From: an uncultured Lachnospiraceae bacterium
GTDB taxonomy: Bacteria; Bacillota; Clostridia; Lachnospirales; Lachnospiraceae
DNA: 60,847 nucleotides
NCBI GenBank assembly: GCA_902777355.1
Contig: CACYTU010000032.1
Coordinates: 1-60,847 of the forward strand
Reading direction: 5' to 3'
Both the position numbers and the translations under genes were made by a program. This document shows, in pieces, positions 44,729 through 53,571 of this stretch (positions are counted from its first letter, which is position 1; the number at the start of each line of letters is the position of its first letter). The notes beneath the pieces are model-generated. The model was not told where the DNA came from. It made no database searches and was given only the letters and a program-made list of their open reading frames with translations.

Positions 44729-45946
44729 TCAGCTCTCAGGGTTTTCCAGGGATCTTAAATAAGCTTTTACAGTGCCATAATAGATCCTGAGAAATTTGTT
44801 GGCTCCGGCTGTCATATAAACATGATACGGCTTCCCCTCCATTCGCTTTTTATCTAAAAAACGATATACTGGATCATCCAATGGCTTTGTCTGAAGAAGA
44901 GAAACCATAATAAGATACAGAGTTTTTCTGAGACGGGAAGAACCACATTTAGATGCACTATTGCTCTTACTCTTAAAACTTCCGGATTCATTTACTCCTG
45001 AATCCACGCCTGCATATGCTGTCAGAGCTTCCCGGTGGCTGAACCTGGTGATATCACCTATCTCAGCGATCAGCTGAGGCCCGAAGGTAGGGCCAACGCC
45101 CTTCAGACCCATGACGGTATTGTATTCAGGCAGGCTGGAAGCAAGACGATCCATCTCCTGGCGGATGTGTTCCACGTTGGCCGAAATGACATTCAGCTGC
45201 TTAATGGACATACGTATCATATCCTTATATGCCTTTTCCTTCGGGAAAACAGCAACAAGATCCAGAGACGCATTGAAGAGTTTTTCTGGCTTTCCTTCCT
45301 GGAAACAATAACCATGCCGTTTGCAAAAGGCGCGGTAACGCTCTGTGAATGAATTGAGGCCGATCTTGCGGACACAGTCCACATGCCAGAAAGAAGCGGC
45401 ATAATCGACCCATTTCTCACTGCCATCACTGCGTGTCTGGCTGTCAAACAGATTGTTCACGCCAGGATATGTCATGTCCAACAGTGAGATCAGGTTGTTT
45501 TTCGCAGCCACCTTCTGTTTGGTGAAGAACGACATCTGAGAATTAAGGGTTTTTAATAGTTCGCGTGTAGTATCCATACTGGAATACTGTCGCAGGTCCG
45601 CCCAGTTGTCAAGCGTATACCTGGCGCACTTTCTGGAGTCAATAGGATCGGATTTGGCTTTCCGTAAGGTGTTATTTCCGGAATTTTTGATCAGATGTGG
45701 GTTGACCGCACTGACAAAGATCCCGCGCTCAGATAAGGTGCGGAGTACAGGCTCGTGATAGCGGGCTGTGGATTCCATCACTACCTTAGTGTCACCATCC
45801 AGGGAAAAGATGTAATCTGCGAGTCTTTTTAACTCACTTAAAGAATGGCTCACATCGAAAGGTTTCCTGATCACCTTGCCGCCCGGCTGAAGGACCGTCA
45901 CGGTGCTCTTTCCCTTTGAAGCATCAATACCTACTGCGTTGTACAT
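44729..45946 (-). CDS. IS110-family transposase
   Basis: A 405-residue DEDD recombinase. The N-terminal RuvC-like domain starts YNAVGIDASKGKSTVTVLQPGG and has the second acidic region VVMESTARYHEPV and DPIDSRKCARY. The C-terminal Tnp_20 domain has GVGPTFGPQLIAEIGDITRF and the conserved Ser region AYAGVDSGVNESG. These match the IS110/IS116/IS902 family over full length, with no frame damage, so it may be active. In this family the enzyme works with a bridge RNA coded in the element's non-coding end. A ribosome site CGGGAGG precedes the ATG. Confidence 0.95.
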   Translation of the reverse strand: MYNAVGIDASKGKSTVTVLQPGGKVIRKPFDVSHSLSELKRLADYIFSLDGDTKVVMESTARYHEPVLRTLSERGIFVSAVNPHLIKNSGNNTLRKAKSDPIDSRKCARYTLDNWADLRQYSSMDTTRELLKTLNSQMSFFTKQKVAAKNNLISLLDMTYPGVNNLFDSQTRSDGSEKWVDYAASFWHVDCVRKIGLNSFTERYRAFCKRHGYCFQEGKPEKLFNASLDLVAVFPKEKAYKDMIRMSIKQLNVISANVEHIRQEMDRLASSLPEYNTVMGLKGVGPTFGPQLIAEIGDITRFSHREALTAYAGVDSGVNESGSFKSKSNSASKCGSSRLRKTLYLIMVSLLQTKPLDDPVYRFLDKKRMEGKPYHVYMTAGANKFLRIYYGTVKAYLRSLENPES

Positions 45947-46335
45947 AAGTATACCTCCCGGATATGAATTGCATGGTACCAGCGGTTTTCCATTGCTTAT
46001 TCAATCTCCTGGGTGTCATACGGACATACATAGCGCAGTCCAACCTGCTTAAACCGAACAGCTGCGAATGGAGGGCTGGCTGACTGACTGTAACACGGAC
46101 ACCAACTGGTCCAAGTACACGCACGTCATACCAATGCCCTTCCATAATACAGCTTGGGCAATGGAACGGTCAGTCCTTTCTGGCAGAGAGGTATCTGACC
46201 ACCATAGGATAATGCCTCCCGGACAGTCAGCCAAATTGATCCATTGGCCTGCTTGTCTGGCACAGTCAGCGTTGCGCATAGTCAAGGGCGGCCCTGCGCT
46301 TCGCGCACCCCCGCACCCCGCCCTTATATCTCCCT
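45947..46335 (-). ncRNA. Candidate IS110 bridge RNA region
   Basis: Upstream of the transposase start there is no gene for about 390 bp, and the minus strand is rich in pairing words: GGTCAG/CTGACC around 46165-46200, CCATTGCCC and GGGCATTGG, and a GC-rich hairpin around TGCGCTTCGCGCA (46290-46328). In IS110 elements the non-coding end next to the start codes the guide RNA with target- and donor-binding loops. I could not identify the loops, so this is a placement only. Confidence 0.4.
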
Positions 46336-46431
46336 TTGATATTTTGGATGGAATTAACTCATACGGGGTTGCTTTGTAACTGTGGGGAGAACTGCAATCT
46401 CCTTACAAAACCATAATAGGAGTACAGACCC

Positions 46432-46582
46432 CCTCGAATTCGAGGCGTTTTTGCGCGATTTTCAGCGCAAAAACCCGAGTGGAACGGCGTTCGCCCCATT
46501 CGCGAAGCGAATTCAGCATAAGCGAATTCAGCATGGGCGAACGCAAGTTACATTCACGCCCTCGATAGGGCGTGAATAGTAA
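46432..46582. repeat. Cluster of four perfect palindromes
   Basis: In 150 bp there are: CCTCGAATTCGAGG; GTTTTTGCGC/GCGCAAAAAC; GCGTTCGCCC/GGGCGAACGC enclosing two copies of AGCGAATTCAGCAT; and ATTCACGCCCT/AGGGCGTGAAT flanked by GTTAC/GTAAC. It lies between the IS110 flank and the GntR promoter. No gene is seen in it. Confidence 0.8.
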
Positions 46583-46622
46583 CATCTGCACCGAAAAGAA
46601 CCTGATCTAAAAGTTCAATATC

Positions 46623-46677
46623 TTGACAGGGCATGCCACATGTTATATTATTCATATAACAGCACATGCCCTGTTTT
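46623..46677 (+). promoter_or_regulatory. Promoter overlapped by a long dyad, probable GntR operator
   Basis: TTGACA (46623-46628) and TATTAT (46646-46651) are 17 bp apart. The -35 end starts a dyad: ACAGGGCATG...TGTTATAT against ATATAACA...CATGCCCTGT, ending in TTTTTG. An operator across the promoter fits autoregulation by the GntR-type protein encoded 65 bp downstream; the dyad may also work as a terminator or attenuator. Confidence 0.65.
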
Positions 46678-46741
46678 TGTTTTCTATATACGTTTCTGTG
46701 TATAAAGGACGGGCATGTAGAAGATAATGGAGGGATATGTT

Positions 46742-47110
46742 ATGCTTATCAAGATTGACTTTAGCAGTGATGAAGCGATATACCAGCAGCTTTGCAACCA
46801 GATCATTCTGGGAATCGCTACTGCCAGCCTTGAAGAAGGAGACGCCCTTCCCTCTGTCCGTCAGATGGCAGATCAAATAGGCATAAATATGCACACTGTG
46901 AACAAGGCCTATACGATCCTCAAGCAGGAGGGTTTTGTCAAAGTGGACCGGAGGCGCGGAGCGATCATCTCTGTCGATGTCGATGTTCTCAGGGCCAGGG
47001 CCCAGCTCGAAAAGGATCTTCGAAGACTGCTCGCACAGGCCAGGTGCCGGAATATGACAAGGCAGGAACTTCATCGCATGGTAGACAGCATTTACGATGA
47101 CTATGAGTGA
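46742..47110 (+). CDS. GntR-family regulator, YtrA-type (short form)
   Basis: A 122-residue transcription regulator. The winged helix covers about residues 10-75 with EGDALPSVRQMADQIGINMHTVNKAY, a clear GntR recognition region. The remaining 45 residues form two helices, as in the YtrA subfamily, with no large effector domain. I chose ATG 46742 because GGAGGG lies 7 bp upstream. It lies 55 bp before clpC, in the place where many Firmicutes carry ctsR-mcsA-mcsB. It probably represses its own promoter, and perhaps clpC. Confidence 0.85.
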   Translation: MLIKIDFSSDEAIYQQLCNQIILGIATASLEEGDALPSVRQMADQIGINMHTVNKAYTILKQEGFVKVDRRRGAIISVDVDVLRARAQLEKDLRRLLAQARCRNMTRQELHRMVDSIYDDYE

Positions 47111-47165
47111 CAGCCGGTAACTACAGTAGGCAGCACACATAAAAAATGGTAGAAAGATACTTTTT

Positions 47166-49667
47166 ATGAAGGATAAATACACGAAAAATGCCCGCGCGGC
47201 GCTGAACGCGGCAAAGAGTGCTTCCAAAAAAGCAAATCAGAATTATATAGGAACGGAGCATCTGATCCTGGGCCTTGTACAGGAACCAGACGGTGTCGCC
47301 TCCAGGATCCTGGCGGAAAACGGAGTGACTGCCGAGCGGCTTGAGGAGATGATCTCCCAGCTCAATATCCACCCGGGAAGTCTGGCGCTGTTGGATCATG
47401 AGGGATATTCCCCCCGCTGTCAGAAAGTGCTCAATATAGCTCATACACAGTCTCAGAAGTACCGCTCCGACCAGACAGGGACCGAGCACATTCTGCTTGC
47501 CATAATTCTGGAAAAAGAGAATGTTGCCGTGAAGATTCTGGAAGCTGTCGGCGCAAACACCTCCAGGATGTATTTCGAGCTGCTTGCAGCCATGGGAGAG
47601 GATCCCGCCGCTCACAGGGAGGATCTGCAGTCCGACTCTGATAAGAGCGAACAGAAAGGGATCATCGAACAGTTCAGCAGGGACCTCACAAGGATGGCTT
47701 ACGAGGGAAAACTTGACCCCGTGATCGGCCGTGAAGATGAAATCAGAAGGGTCATCCAGATCCTGAGCAGAAGAACCAAGAACAATCCCTGCCTGATCGG
47801 TGAGCCCGGTGTCGGCAAGACAGCTGTTGTGGAGGGGCTTGCCAGGTGGATCGTGTCCGGAGATGTTCCATCGTCAATGGCTGATAAGAGGCTGCTCACA
47901 CTGGACCTGTCCGGCATGGTGGCCGGGACTAAATACAGGGGTGAATTCGAGGAGAGGATCAAGAGGGTGATCGAAGAAGTCACAGCCGACAGAAACATCA
48001 TTCTCTTCGTGGACGAACTCCACACTCTGATCGGAGCCGGAGGTGCCGAGGGCGCATTGGATGCCTCCAACATCTTAAAGCCATCCCTCTCACGCGGTGA
48101 GATCCAGATGATCGGCGCGACGACCATAACCGAATATCGCAAACATATAGAGAAGGACGCGGCGCTGGAGCGCAGGTTCCAGCCTGTTCAGATCGAAGAA
48201 CCGACACCTGAAGAGACGGTAGATATCCTCCGCGGCATTGTGCATATCTACGAGGATCACCACAATGTCAGAGTGGAAGAGGAAGCCCTGAAAATGGCTG
48301 TGGACCTGTCGGTCCGTTATATTACCGACAGAAACCTTCCCGATAAGGCGATCGATGTCATCGATGAGGCCTGCGCTGCGGTCAGGCTGGGATCCGGATC
48401 CAGAGGTGAAGACAAGGCTTCCATTCTGGAAGAAAAGATCCGGGAGATGGACGAACGGCTGGCCAGGGCCTTCATGCAGGGAAATCTGGGAGAGGCAAAA
48501 GCCCTGCGCAGAGAGCAGGATATACTTGTCAAAAAGCTGGACAATCTGCGCAAGAGAAAGGACCGGGGAAGAGAATCCCGCAGATTGTCTGTCACACCCG
48601 AGGATGTGGCGTCTGTGGTTTCCACCTGGGCAAAGGTTCCGGTCAACCGGCTGACAGAGCGGGAGAGCGCCCGTCTGCTCAGACTGGAAAAAGAACTTCA
48701 CAAACGAGTGATCGGTCAGGAGGACGCCGTCCGCGCGGTCTCTCAGGCAATCCGCCGCGGCAGAGTGGGCCTTCAGAGTCCGGACAGACCCATTGGCTCA
48801 TTCCTCTTCCTGGGACCTACCGGCGTCGGTAAGACCGAACTTTCAAAGGCTCTTGCGGAAGTGATGTTCGGTTCAGACAAGGATCTGATCAGGATCGATA
48901 TGTCCGAATATATGGAACAGTATGCGGTCTCCAAGATTATAGGATCTGCCCCCGGCTATGTGGGCTATGAAGAGGGCGGCCAGCTGTCTGAAAAAGTCCG
49001 CCGGCATCCATATTCTGTCGTTCTGTTTGATGAGATTGAGAAGGCCCATCCGGATGTCTTCAATATACTCCTGCAGATCCTCGACGAAGGGCATATCACA
49101 GATTCACAGGGTCACAAAGTGAATTTCAAGAACACCGTTGTCATAATGACATCCAATGTCGGCGCGCAGCGCATTGTGGCGCCAAAAACTCTTGGCTTCG
49201 CGGAAAGACCCACTGCCGAGCAGGACTACGAGCGCATGCAGAAGGGCGTGATGGAAGAGGTGAAAAAGATTTTCCGTCCCGAATTCATCAACCGGATCGA
49301 TGAGATACGGGTATTTCACGCGCTGTCGAAAGAGGAAATGGCAGAGATCACGACCCTGCTGGCCTCCGACCTGGTCAACAGAGCATCTTCACAGCTGGGC
49401 ATCAACCTCAGGATCACACCGGCCCTGAAAAATCATATCGTGGACAAGTATTCCGATGACAAAATGGGAGCCCGTCCTCTGAAGAGGGCGATCCAGTCTG
49501 TGATCGAGGATCCTCTGGCGGAAAAAATCCTGGCTGAGGAGTGCCCTGAGGGAAGTACAGTCACTGCCGGGTTCAGAGGTGGAGAAGTGATTTTCACTGT
49601 ATCCAGGAAACCTGCGGCGCCGGCTGAAGAAAAGGAATCTCAGCCCGTGGCGGTGGCAGCTGAATAA
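47166..49667 (+). CDS. clpC: ATP-dependent Clp protease ATP-binding subunit ClpC
   Basis: An 833-residue AAA+ unfoldase. The double Clp_N domain spans about 1-145. AAA domain 1 has Walker A GEPGVGKTA (about 213) and Walker B LFVDELH. The ClpC middle domain lies at about 400-460 (RREQDILVKKLDNL). AAA domain 2 has GPTGVGKTE (about 550), then the C-terminal domain. It unfolds damaged proteins for ClpP. The upstream region has no visible CtsR box. An LGF-type ClpP loop would be expected in domain 2 but was not checked in detail. Confidence 0.95.
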   Translation: MKDKYTKNARAALNAAKSASKKANQNYIGTEHLILGLVQEPDGVASRILAENGVTAERLEEMISQLNIHPGSLALLDHEGYSPRCQKVLNIAHTQSQKYRSDQTGTEHILLAIILEKENVAVKILEAVGANTSRMYFELLAAMGEDPAAHREDLQSDSDKSEQKGIIEQFSRDLTRMAYEGKLDPVIGREDEIRRVIQILSRRTKNNPCLIGEPGVGKTAVVEGLARWIVSGDVPSSMADKRLLTLDLSGMVAGTKYRGEFEERIKRVIEEVTADRNIILFVDELHTLIGAGGAEGALDASNILKPSLSRGEIQMIGATTITEYRKHIEKDAALERRFQPVQIEEPTPEETVDILRGIVHIYEDHHNVRVEEEALKMAVDLSVRYITDRNLPDKAIDVIDEACAAVRLGSGSRGEDKASILEEKIREMDERLARAFMQGNLGEAKALRREQDILVKKLDNLRKRKDRGRESRRLSVTPEDVASVVSTWAKVPVNRLTERESARLLRLEKELHKRVIGQEDAVRAVSQAIRRGRVGLQSPDRPIGSFLFLGPTGVGKTELSKALAEVMFGSDKDLIRIDMSEYMEQYAVSKIIGSAPGYVGYEEGGQLSEKVRRHPYSVVLFDEIEKAHPDVFNILLQILDEGHITDSQGHKVNFKNTVVIMTSNVGAQRIVAPKTLGFAERPTAEQDYERMQKGVMEEVKKIFRPEFINRIDEIRVFHALSKEEMAEITTLLASDLVNRASSQLGINLRITPALKNHIVDKYSDDKMGARPLKRAIQSVIEDPLAEKILAEECPEGSTVTAGFRGGEVIFTVSRKPAAPAEEKESQPVAVAAE

Positions 49668-49768
49668 GTGAAGATCCCACAGGGACGGCAGCATAAGAGG
49701 GTCTGGTCGGACAGCCGAAAGACCTGCAAGCCGCGCTTTGTGTCCTTGTAGCAGTGAAGCGCTTCAAC

Positions 49769-51157
49769 ATGGTGAAAAGATTGGCAAAAAAGATTAAAAC
49801 AGTTTTTTTCTGCAGCAGCTGCGGACACGAATCCTCCAAATGGGTTGGTCAGTGTCCCGCCTGCAGGGAATGGAATACGATGGTGGAAGCCCCTGTTCCT
49901 GCAAAGACCGCAGGAGGGGCTTTTTCCGGAAAAAATGCGGCAGGAACGACTATACGCCAAAAGCCTGTTCCCCTGTCCGCTGTGGATGATTCGACGGAAG
50001 CCAGGTTTTCGACCGGCTTCAATGAACTCGACAGAGTTCTGGGGGGCGGCCTTGTCGCCGGCTCCATGACCCTGCTGGGAGGAGATCCGGGCATAGGTAA
50101 ATCGACTATCCTGCTCCAGGCGGCGCGCAACATGGCAGCCTCGGGCATTGATGTGATCTATATTTCAGGCGAGGAGTCCCTCAGGCAGATCAAGATGAGG
50201 GGAAAAAGGATCGGAGATACCAGCGACCTCCTGCGTTTTTTGTGTGAGACCGACCTGGATGCTGTCACCGATATCCTCAGAGAGGAAAAGCCCGGACTGG
50301 CCATCATAGATTCGATTCAGACTATGTACAGCGCGCAGGTACAGGCTTCACCGGGAAGTCTGGCCCAGATCCGAGAAGCCACCGGGGTCCTGCTGCGGCT
50401 GGCCAAGGAAGAAGGGATTTCTTTCTTTTTAATCGGTCATGTCACAAAGGAGGGAAATGTCGCCGGCCCCCGTGTTCTCGAGCACATGGTGGATGCCGTG
50501 CTGTATTTTGAAGGGGACCGCTATGCTTCCTACAGGATCCTCCGCAGCGTAAAGAACCGTTTCGGGTCCACCAATGAAATTGGTATTTTTGAAATGCGGG
50601 GGGACGGTCTTGCGGAAGTGATGAACCCTTCCGAATTTTTACTGAACGGGCGTCCCCATGACGCTTCGGGAAGTATTGTCACCTGCTCCATGGAGGGAAC
50701 CCGGCCTCTTCTTCTGGAAGTCCAGGCGCTTGTGTCCCGCATCAGCTACGGCTATCCCAGACGACAGTCGACAGGCACGGACATAAACAGGATCAGCCTC
50801 CTGCTCGCTGTCATGGAGAAGAGACTTGGGATCCGCACGTCCGAATATGACGCATATATCAATCTGGCGGGAGGTATAAGGCAGACAGAACCGGCCCTGG
50901 ATCTTGGAATCGTGATGGCAGTTCTCTCCAGCTTCCGCAACACACCTGTTGACGATCATATGATCGTATTCGGGGAAGTCGGACTGAGCGGAGAGGTCCG
51001 TGCCGTTCCCATGGCACAGCTGCGTGTGCAGGAAGCGGCCAAAATGGGCTTTACTTCCTGTGTCCTGCCGCGTAGCAATGTGAGGAGAATCGATGCCCCT
51101 GAGGGCATGCGGCTTCTGCCGGTCAGTTCCCTGGCAGAACTTGTTGATTACCTGTGA
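49769..51157 (+). CDS. radA: DNA repair protein RadA
   Basis: A 462-residue protein of recombination repair that helps branch migration. The N-terminal zinc finger is CSSCGHESSKWVGQCPAC, the Walker A is GGDPGIGKST (about 110), then the RadA motif KNRFGST, and a Lon-protease-like C-terminal domain lacking proteolytic residues. The start is unclear: ATG 49769 is given, with GTG 49754 and TTG 49781 also in frame; TTG 49781 would give the conserved MAKK. clpC-radA adjacency is common in Firmicutes. Confidence 0.94.
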   Translation: MVKRLAKKIKTVFFCSSCGHESSKWVGQCPACREWNTMVEAPVPAKTAGGAFSGKNAAGTTIRQKPVPLSAVDDSTEARFSTGFNELDRVLGGGLVAGSMTLLGGDPGIGKSTILLQAARNMAASGIDVIYISGEESLRQIKMRGKRIGDTSDLLRFLCETDLDAVTDILREEKPGLAIIDSIQTMYSAQVQASPGSLAQIREATGVLLRLAKEEGISFFLIGHVTKEGNVAGPRVLEHMVDAVLYFEGDRYASYRILRSVKNRFGSTNEIGIFEMRGDGLAEVMNPSEFLLNGRPHDASGSIVTCSMEGTRPLLLEVQALVSRISYGYPRRQSTGTDINRISLLLAVMEKRLGIRTSEYDAYINLAGGIRQTEPALDLGIVMAVLSSFRNTPVDDHMIVFGEVGLSGEVRAVPMAQLRVQEAAKMGFTSCVLPRSNVRRIDAPEGMRLLPVSSLAELVDYL

Positions 51158-51254
51158 CCGGATCCCGGAAAAGAACCGGAGGCAAAACAACAGGGAATTT
51201 TTACTGGAATTTTTACTATAGGTATGGCTTTTCAGAACGGGAAAGGAGAAAAAA

Positions 51255-51485
51255 GTGAATCCTCTTCAGATTATGAAATTCAAAGATAAAATCGGTGAAT
51301 TCAGAGAAAGACACCAGGGCTTTTCCAGATTTATCAATGCGGTCAGAAAAAAAGGGCTGCCCCAGGGTTCAACAATCGAGATCAAGGTCACATTTCCTGA
51401 TGAGCAGGTCATGAACACCAGCTTCCGCATCAAAGAAGACGATTTGGAACTGCTCCAGATGATCGGTGATCTGCGCAAAAAATAG
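51255..51485 (+). CDS. Small conserved-type protein of unknown function
   Basis: A 76-residue soluble protein with a good ribosome site (AAAGGAG). It is basic in the first half (FKDKIGEFRERHQGFSRF) and acidic at the end. I recall similar short proteins after radA in Lachnospiraceae but no function. It is probably in the same transcript. Confidence 0.65.
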   Translation: MNPLQIMKFKDKIGEFRERHQGFSRFINAVRKKGLPQGSTIEIKVTFPDEQVMNTSFRIKEDDLELLQMIGDLRKK

Positions 51486-51555
51486 TGTGGAAGCGGTCAT
51501 TCCGCCTCTGTTCCCAGCCTTTTCGAAAGTGAAAAGTGCTCTCCTTACTGATCAT

Positions 51556-51695
51556 GGAGTGACCGGCGGCGGAAAAATACTTTTAAAGCCCTGTCAATTT
51601 TTGGAATGACCGGCCTCAGAAAATAACTTTTTAAACCGTATCGTTTTATGGAGTGACCGGCGACGGAAAAATACTTTTAAAACCGTATCATAGAA
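51556..51695. repeat. About 47-bp tandem repeat, three copies
   Basis: Copies begin TGGAGTGACCGGCGGCGG, GGAATGACCGGCCTCAG and TGGAGTGACCGGCGACGG, each followed by AAAATACTTTTAAA-like sequence. The array sits in a 480-bp gap before the rubrerythrin gene's end. Confidence 0.85.
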
Positions 51696-51697
51696 AA

Positions 51698-51753
51698 AGC
51701 CCTGTCCCGGGCTGAAGATTTTATTTCAGCAGGGACAGGGTTTTCGTTTTTTT
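51698..51753. terminator. Terminator between the radA-side genes and rubrerythrin
   Basis: AGCCCTGTCCC pairs with GGGACAGGG, and inner CTGAA with TTCAG. It has A's on the left and a T-rich stretch on the right, so it can act in both directions. Confidence 0.85.
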
Positions 51754-51801
51754 GGCTTATGAAGTCAGTCAATTACTGAGAGAGTCCTTGAATTTCACTA
51801 T

Positions 51802-51955
51802 AGAAGCGCCGGTCATCACAGGCATTGCCCATGAAACTGTTTTTAGAAGCGCCGGTCATCACGTGCATTGCCCATGAAACTGTTTTTAGAAGCGCCGGAA
51901 ATCAGAGACTGCCCTCAAAAATCTGCCTTTTAGAAGCGCCGGAAATATACAGACG
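51802..51955. repeat. About 43-bp tandem repeat, 3.5 copies
   Basis: Units begin AGAAGCGCCGG and mostly end in CTGTTTTT. The first two are nearly identical, the last two have diverged. It ends next to the rubrerythrin stop. Confidence 0.9.
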
Positions 51956-51966
51956 GCGTTCAGACA

Positions 51967-52530
51967 TCAATAATTGTCGGCGTGGAGCTCAAAATAAGCC
52001 TGAGGGTGGTTGCAGACAGGACATACGTCAGGAGCGGCGGGGCCGACCACGATATGGCCGCAGTTGCCGCACTCCCAGATGCGGTCTCCGTCTCTGGAGA
52101 AAACAAGTCCGCCCTTGATATTCTCAATCAGCTTGCGATAGCGGGCTTCATGCTCTTTCTCGATCGCGGCAACCATCTCAAAGAGATCAGCGATCTCATT
52201 GAAGCCTTCTTCGCGGGCATCTTTTGCGAAACCGGGATACATCTCGGTCCACTCCTCGTGCTCGCCTTCAGCAGCAATCTCAAGGTTCTCGACAGTGCCG
52301 TGCACACCTTCAAGAATCTTGTACCAGATCTTGGCGTGCTCCTGCTCGTTTGCGGCAGTCTGAAGGAAAATCTTTGCGATCTGCTCGTAGCCGTCCTTTT
52401 TAGCCTTTGAAGCAAAATAGGTATATTTGTTCCTGGCCTGGGACTCCCCGGCAAATGCTGCCATCAGATTATCAAAAGTTTTGGTTCCAATCAGGTTTTT
52501 TCCGAGAGTAGCATAATAATCAGTAGACAT
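51967..52530 (-). CDS. Rubrerythrin
   Basis: A 187-residue protein. The ferritin-like di-iron domain (about 1-145) has the ligand helices ESQARNKYTYFASKA, ANEQEHAKIW, FNEIADLFEMVAAIEKEHE, and the C-terminal rubredoxin domain has CGNCGHIVVGPAAPDVCPVC. It reduces hydrogen peroxide in anaerobes. AAAGGAGG precedes the ATG. It is on the opposite strand to its neighbours. The 347-bp gap upstream (52531-52877) is AT-rich and probably holds its promoter; no clear PerR box was recognised. Confidence 0.95.
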   Translation of the reverse strand: MSTDYYATLGKNLIGTKTFDNLMAAFAGESQARNKYTYFASKAKKDGYEQIAKIFLQTAANEQEHAKIWYKILEGVHGTVENLEIAAEGEHEEWTEMYPGFAKDAREEGFNEIADLFEMVAAIEKEHEARYRKLIENIKGGLVFSRDGDRIWECGNCGHIVVGPAAPDVCPVCNHPQAYFELHADNY

Positions 52531-52877
52531 ATAGGCCTCCTTTACATGGAAAATAGATTACAATAAGCAGCAATATTGAAGTACTGCAATAAAATTTTGC
52601 ACAACATATTACCTCATTTATAATAGCACATTTCATATATAATAAATAGTAAATTTTAAATGAAATAAAGACCTGATTCAGAATATGGAATGAATTCTAT
52701 TCAGCTGAAAACGCGCTGAAAACGTGCCATGAAATCCAGGTGTAAAAAGACTTTTCTGAATCGGAAAATAGATGTATGATAGATGTGATTGCTGCCGGTC
52801 AGATTTCCTGCCTGAAGGGAAAAGACAGCGGCAGGCGATTCTTATGTGCTTGACCAGTCAGCAGGGAGGTTTTTAGC

Positions 52878-53369
52878 ATGCTCAGAGAAAATACAAATAA
52901 GGGGCCGGATACACCCGCCGCAGACAATCGTCGCAGTGAGCCGGCACAGAGCAGCGGTGACAGCCGGCGTTCCCTCTCGGATCAGGGAAAGCTGATGTAC
53001 AAGGAAAAAAAGAGATGGCTTTTCCTGGCTCTTCCTTTTACCTTTACAACTTATTTCCTTTTTGAAAACGACATTCAGATCAGGTCGGGCTTTTTCAATT
53101 CCACAGAGGATGACTGTTATATGTACCGCGTGATCGACGTGAGGCTGAGTGTGAGTTTCCTGCAGAGGCTTTTCGGGATCGGTACGGTAATATGCGTGAC
53201 TTCCGATGCCACCAACAAGACTATCGTATTGAAAAATATACGCAGGGCCAAAGAAATAAAAGACTTTATCTACAGGGCTTCGGAAGAGGCCAAGATGAGA
53301 CGCAGGACTGTCAATATGCAGAATATCGGGGCCTATGATGACGTAGACGGTGACGGCTTTCCCGACTGA
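52878..53369 (+). CDS. PH-domain (bPH2-like) protein
   Basis: A 163-residue protein. A polar, low-complexity N-terminus (about 1-40) precedes a PH-like beta barrel (about 50-145) with DIQIRSGFFNSTEDDCYMYRVIDVRL, typical of the bacterial YdbS/DUF304-type domain but without its transmembrane helices. It ends in DDVDGDGFPD, an acidic tail. Function is unknown; family members are often membrane-associated. Confidence 0.75.
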   Translation: MLRENTNKGPDTPAADNRRSEPAQSSGDSRRSLSDQGKLMYKEKKRWLFLALPFTFTTYFLFENDIQIRSGFFNSTEDDCYMYRVIDVRLSVSFLQRLFGIGTVICVTSDATNKTIVLKNIRRAKEIKDFIYRASEEAKMRRRTVNMQNIGAYDDVDGDGFPD

Positions 53370-53370
53370 T

Positions 53371-53545
53371 CCATAACAGACCGGTCCGAATCAAACCGGT
53401 CCACGGCACACCGGTCCGTAACATACCGGTCCAAAGAAGACCGGTCTACGGCACACTGGTACATAACAGACCGGTCCGAATCAAACCGGTCCAAGGCAAA
53501 TAAACCCATGACCGATTGGCTCAAGGCAGGCCGGTACACTGCAGG
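53371..53545. repeat. Tandem array of about 15-bp units with ACCGGTCC
   Basis: About ten units of the type ACCGGTCCrwaaca follow the PH-domain gene, with gradual decay toward 53545. The ACCGGT core is itself a palindrome. Unit length varies by one or two bases, so no frame is kept. Confidence 0.9.
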
Positions 53546-53571
53546 AGGCTTTCAGCGCGGAGGAGGTTTTG

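Larger units (their letters stand above)
44602..46591. mobile_element. IS110-family insertion region, bounded by a 12-bp direct repeat
   Basis: The transposase at 44729-45946 is of the IS110 type. The word TAACATCTGCAC occurs at 44602-44613 and again at 46580-46591, bracketing the transposase, its long upstream non-coding part and a palindrome cluster. IS110 elements usually have no long target duplication, so the true ends may be inside these repeats. I give the outer limits; they are uncertain. Confidence 0.5.

Noticed and set aside
53333-53539. Minus-strand frame of 68 residues with DRSVMDQ/DRFDSDRS-like repeats
   Set aside because: It is only the ACCGGTCC tandem array read in one frame; unit length varies and no ribosome site is present.
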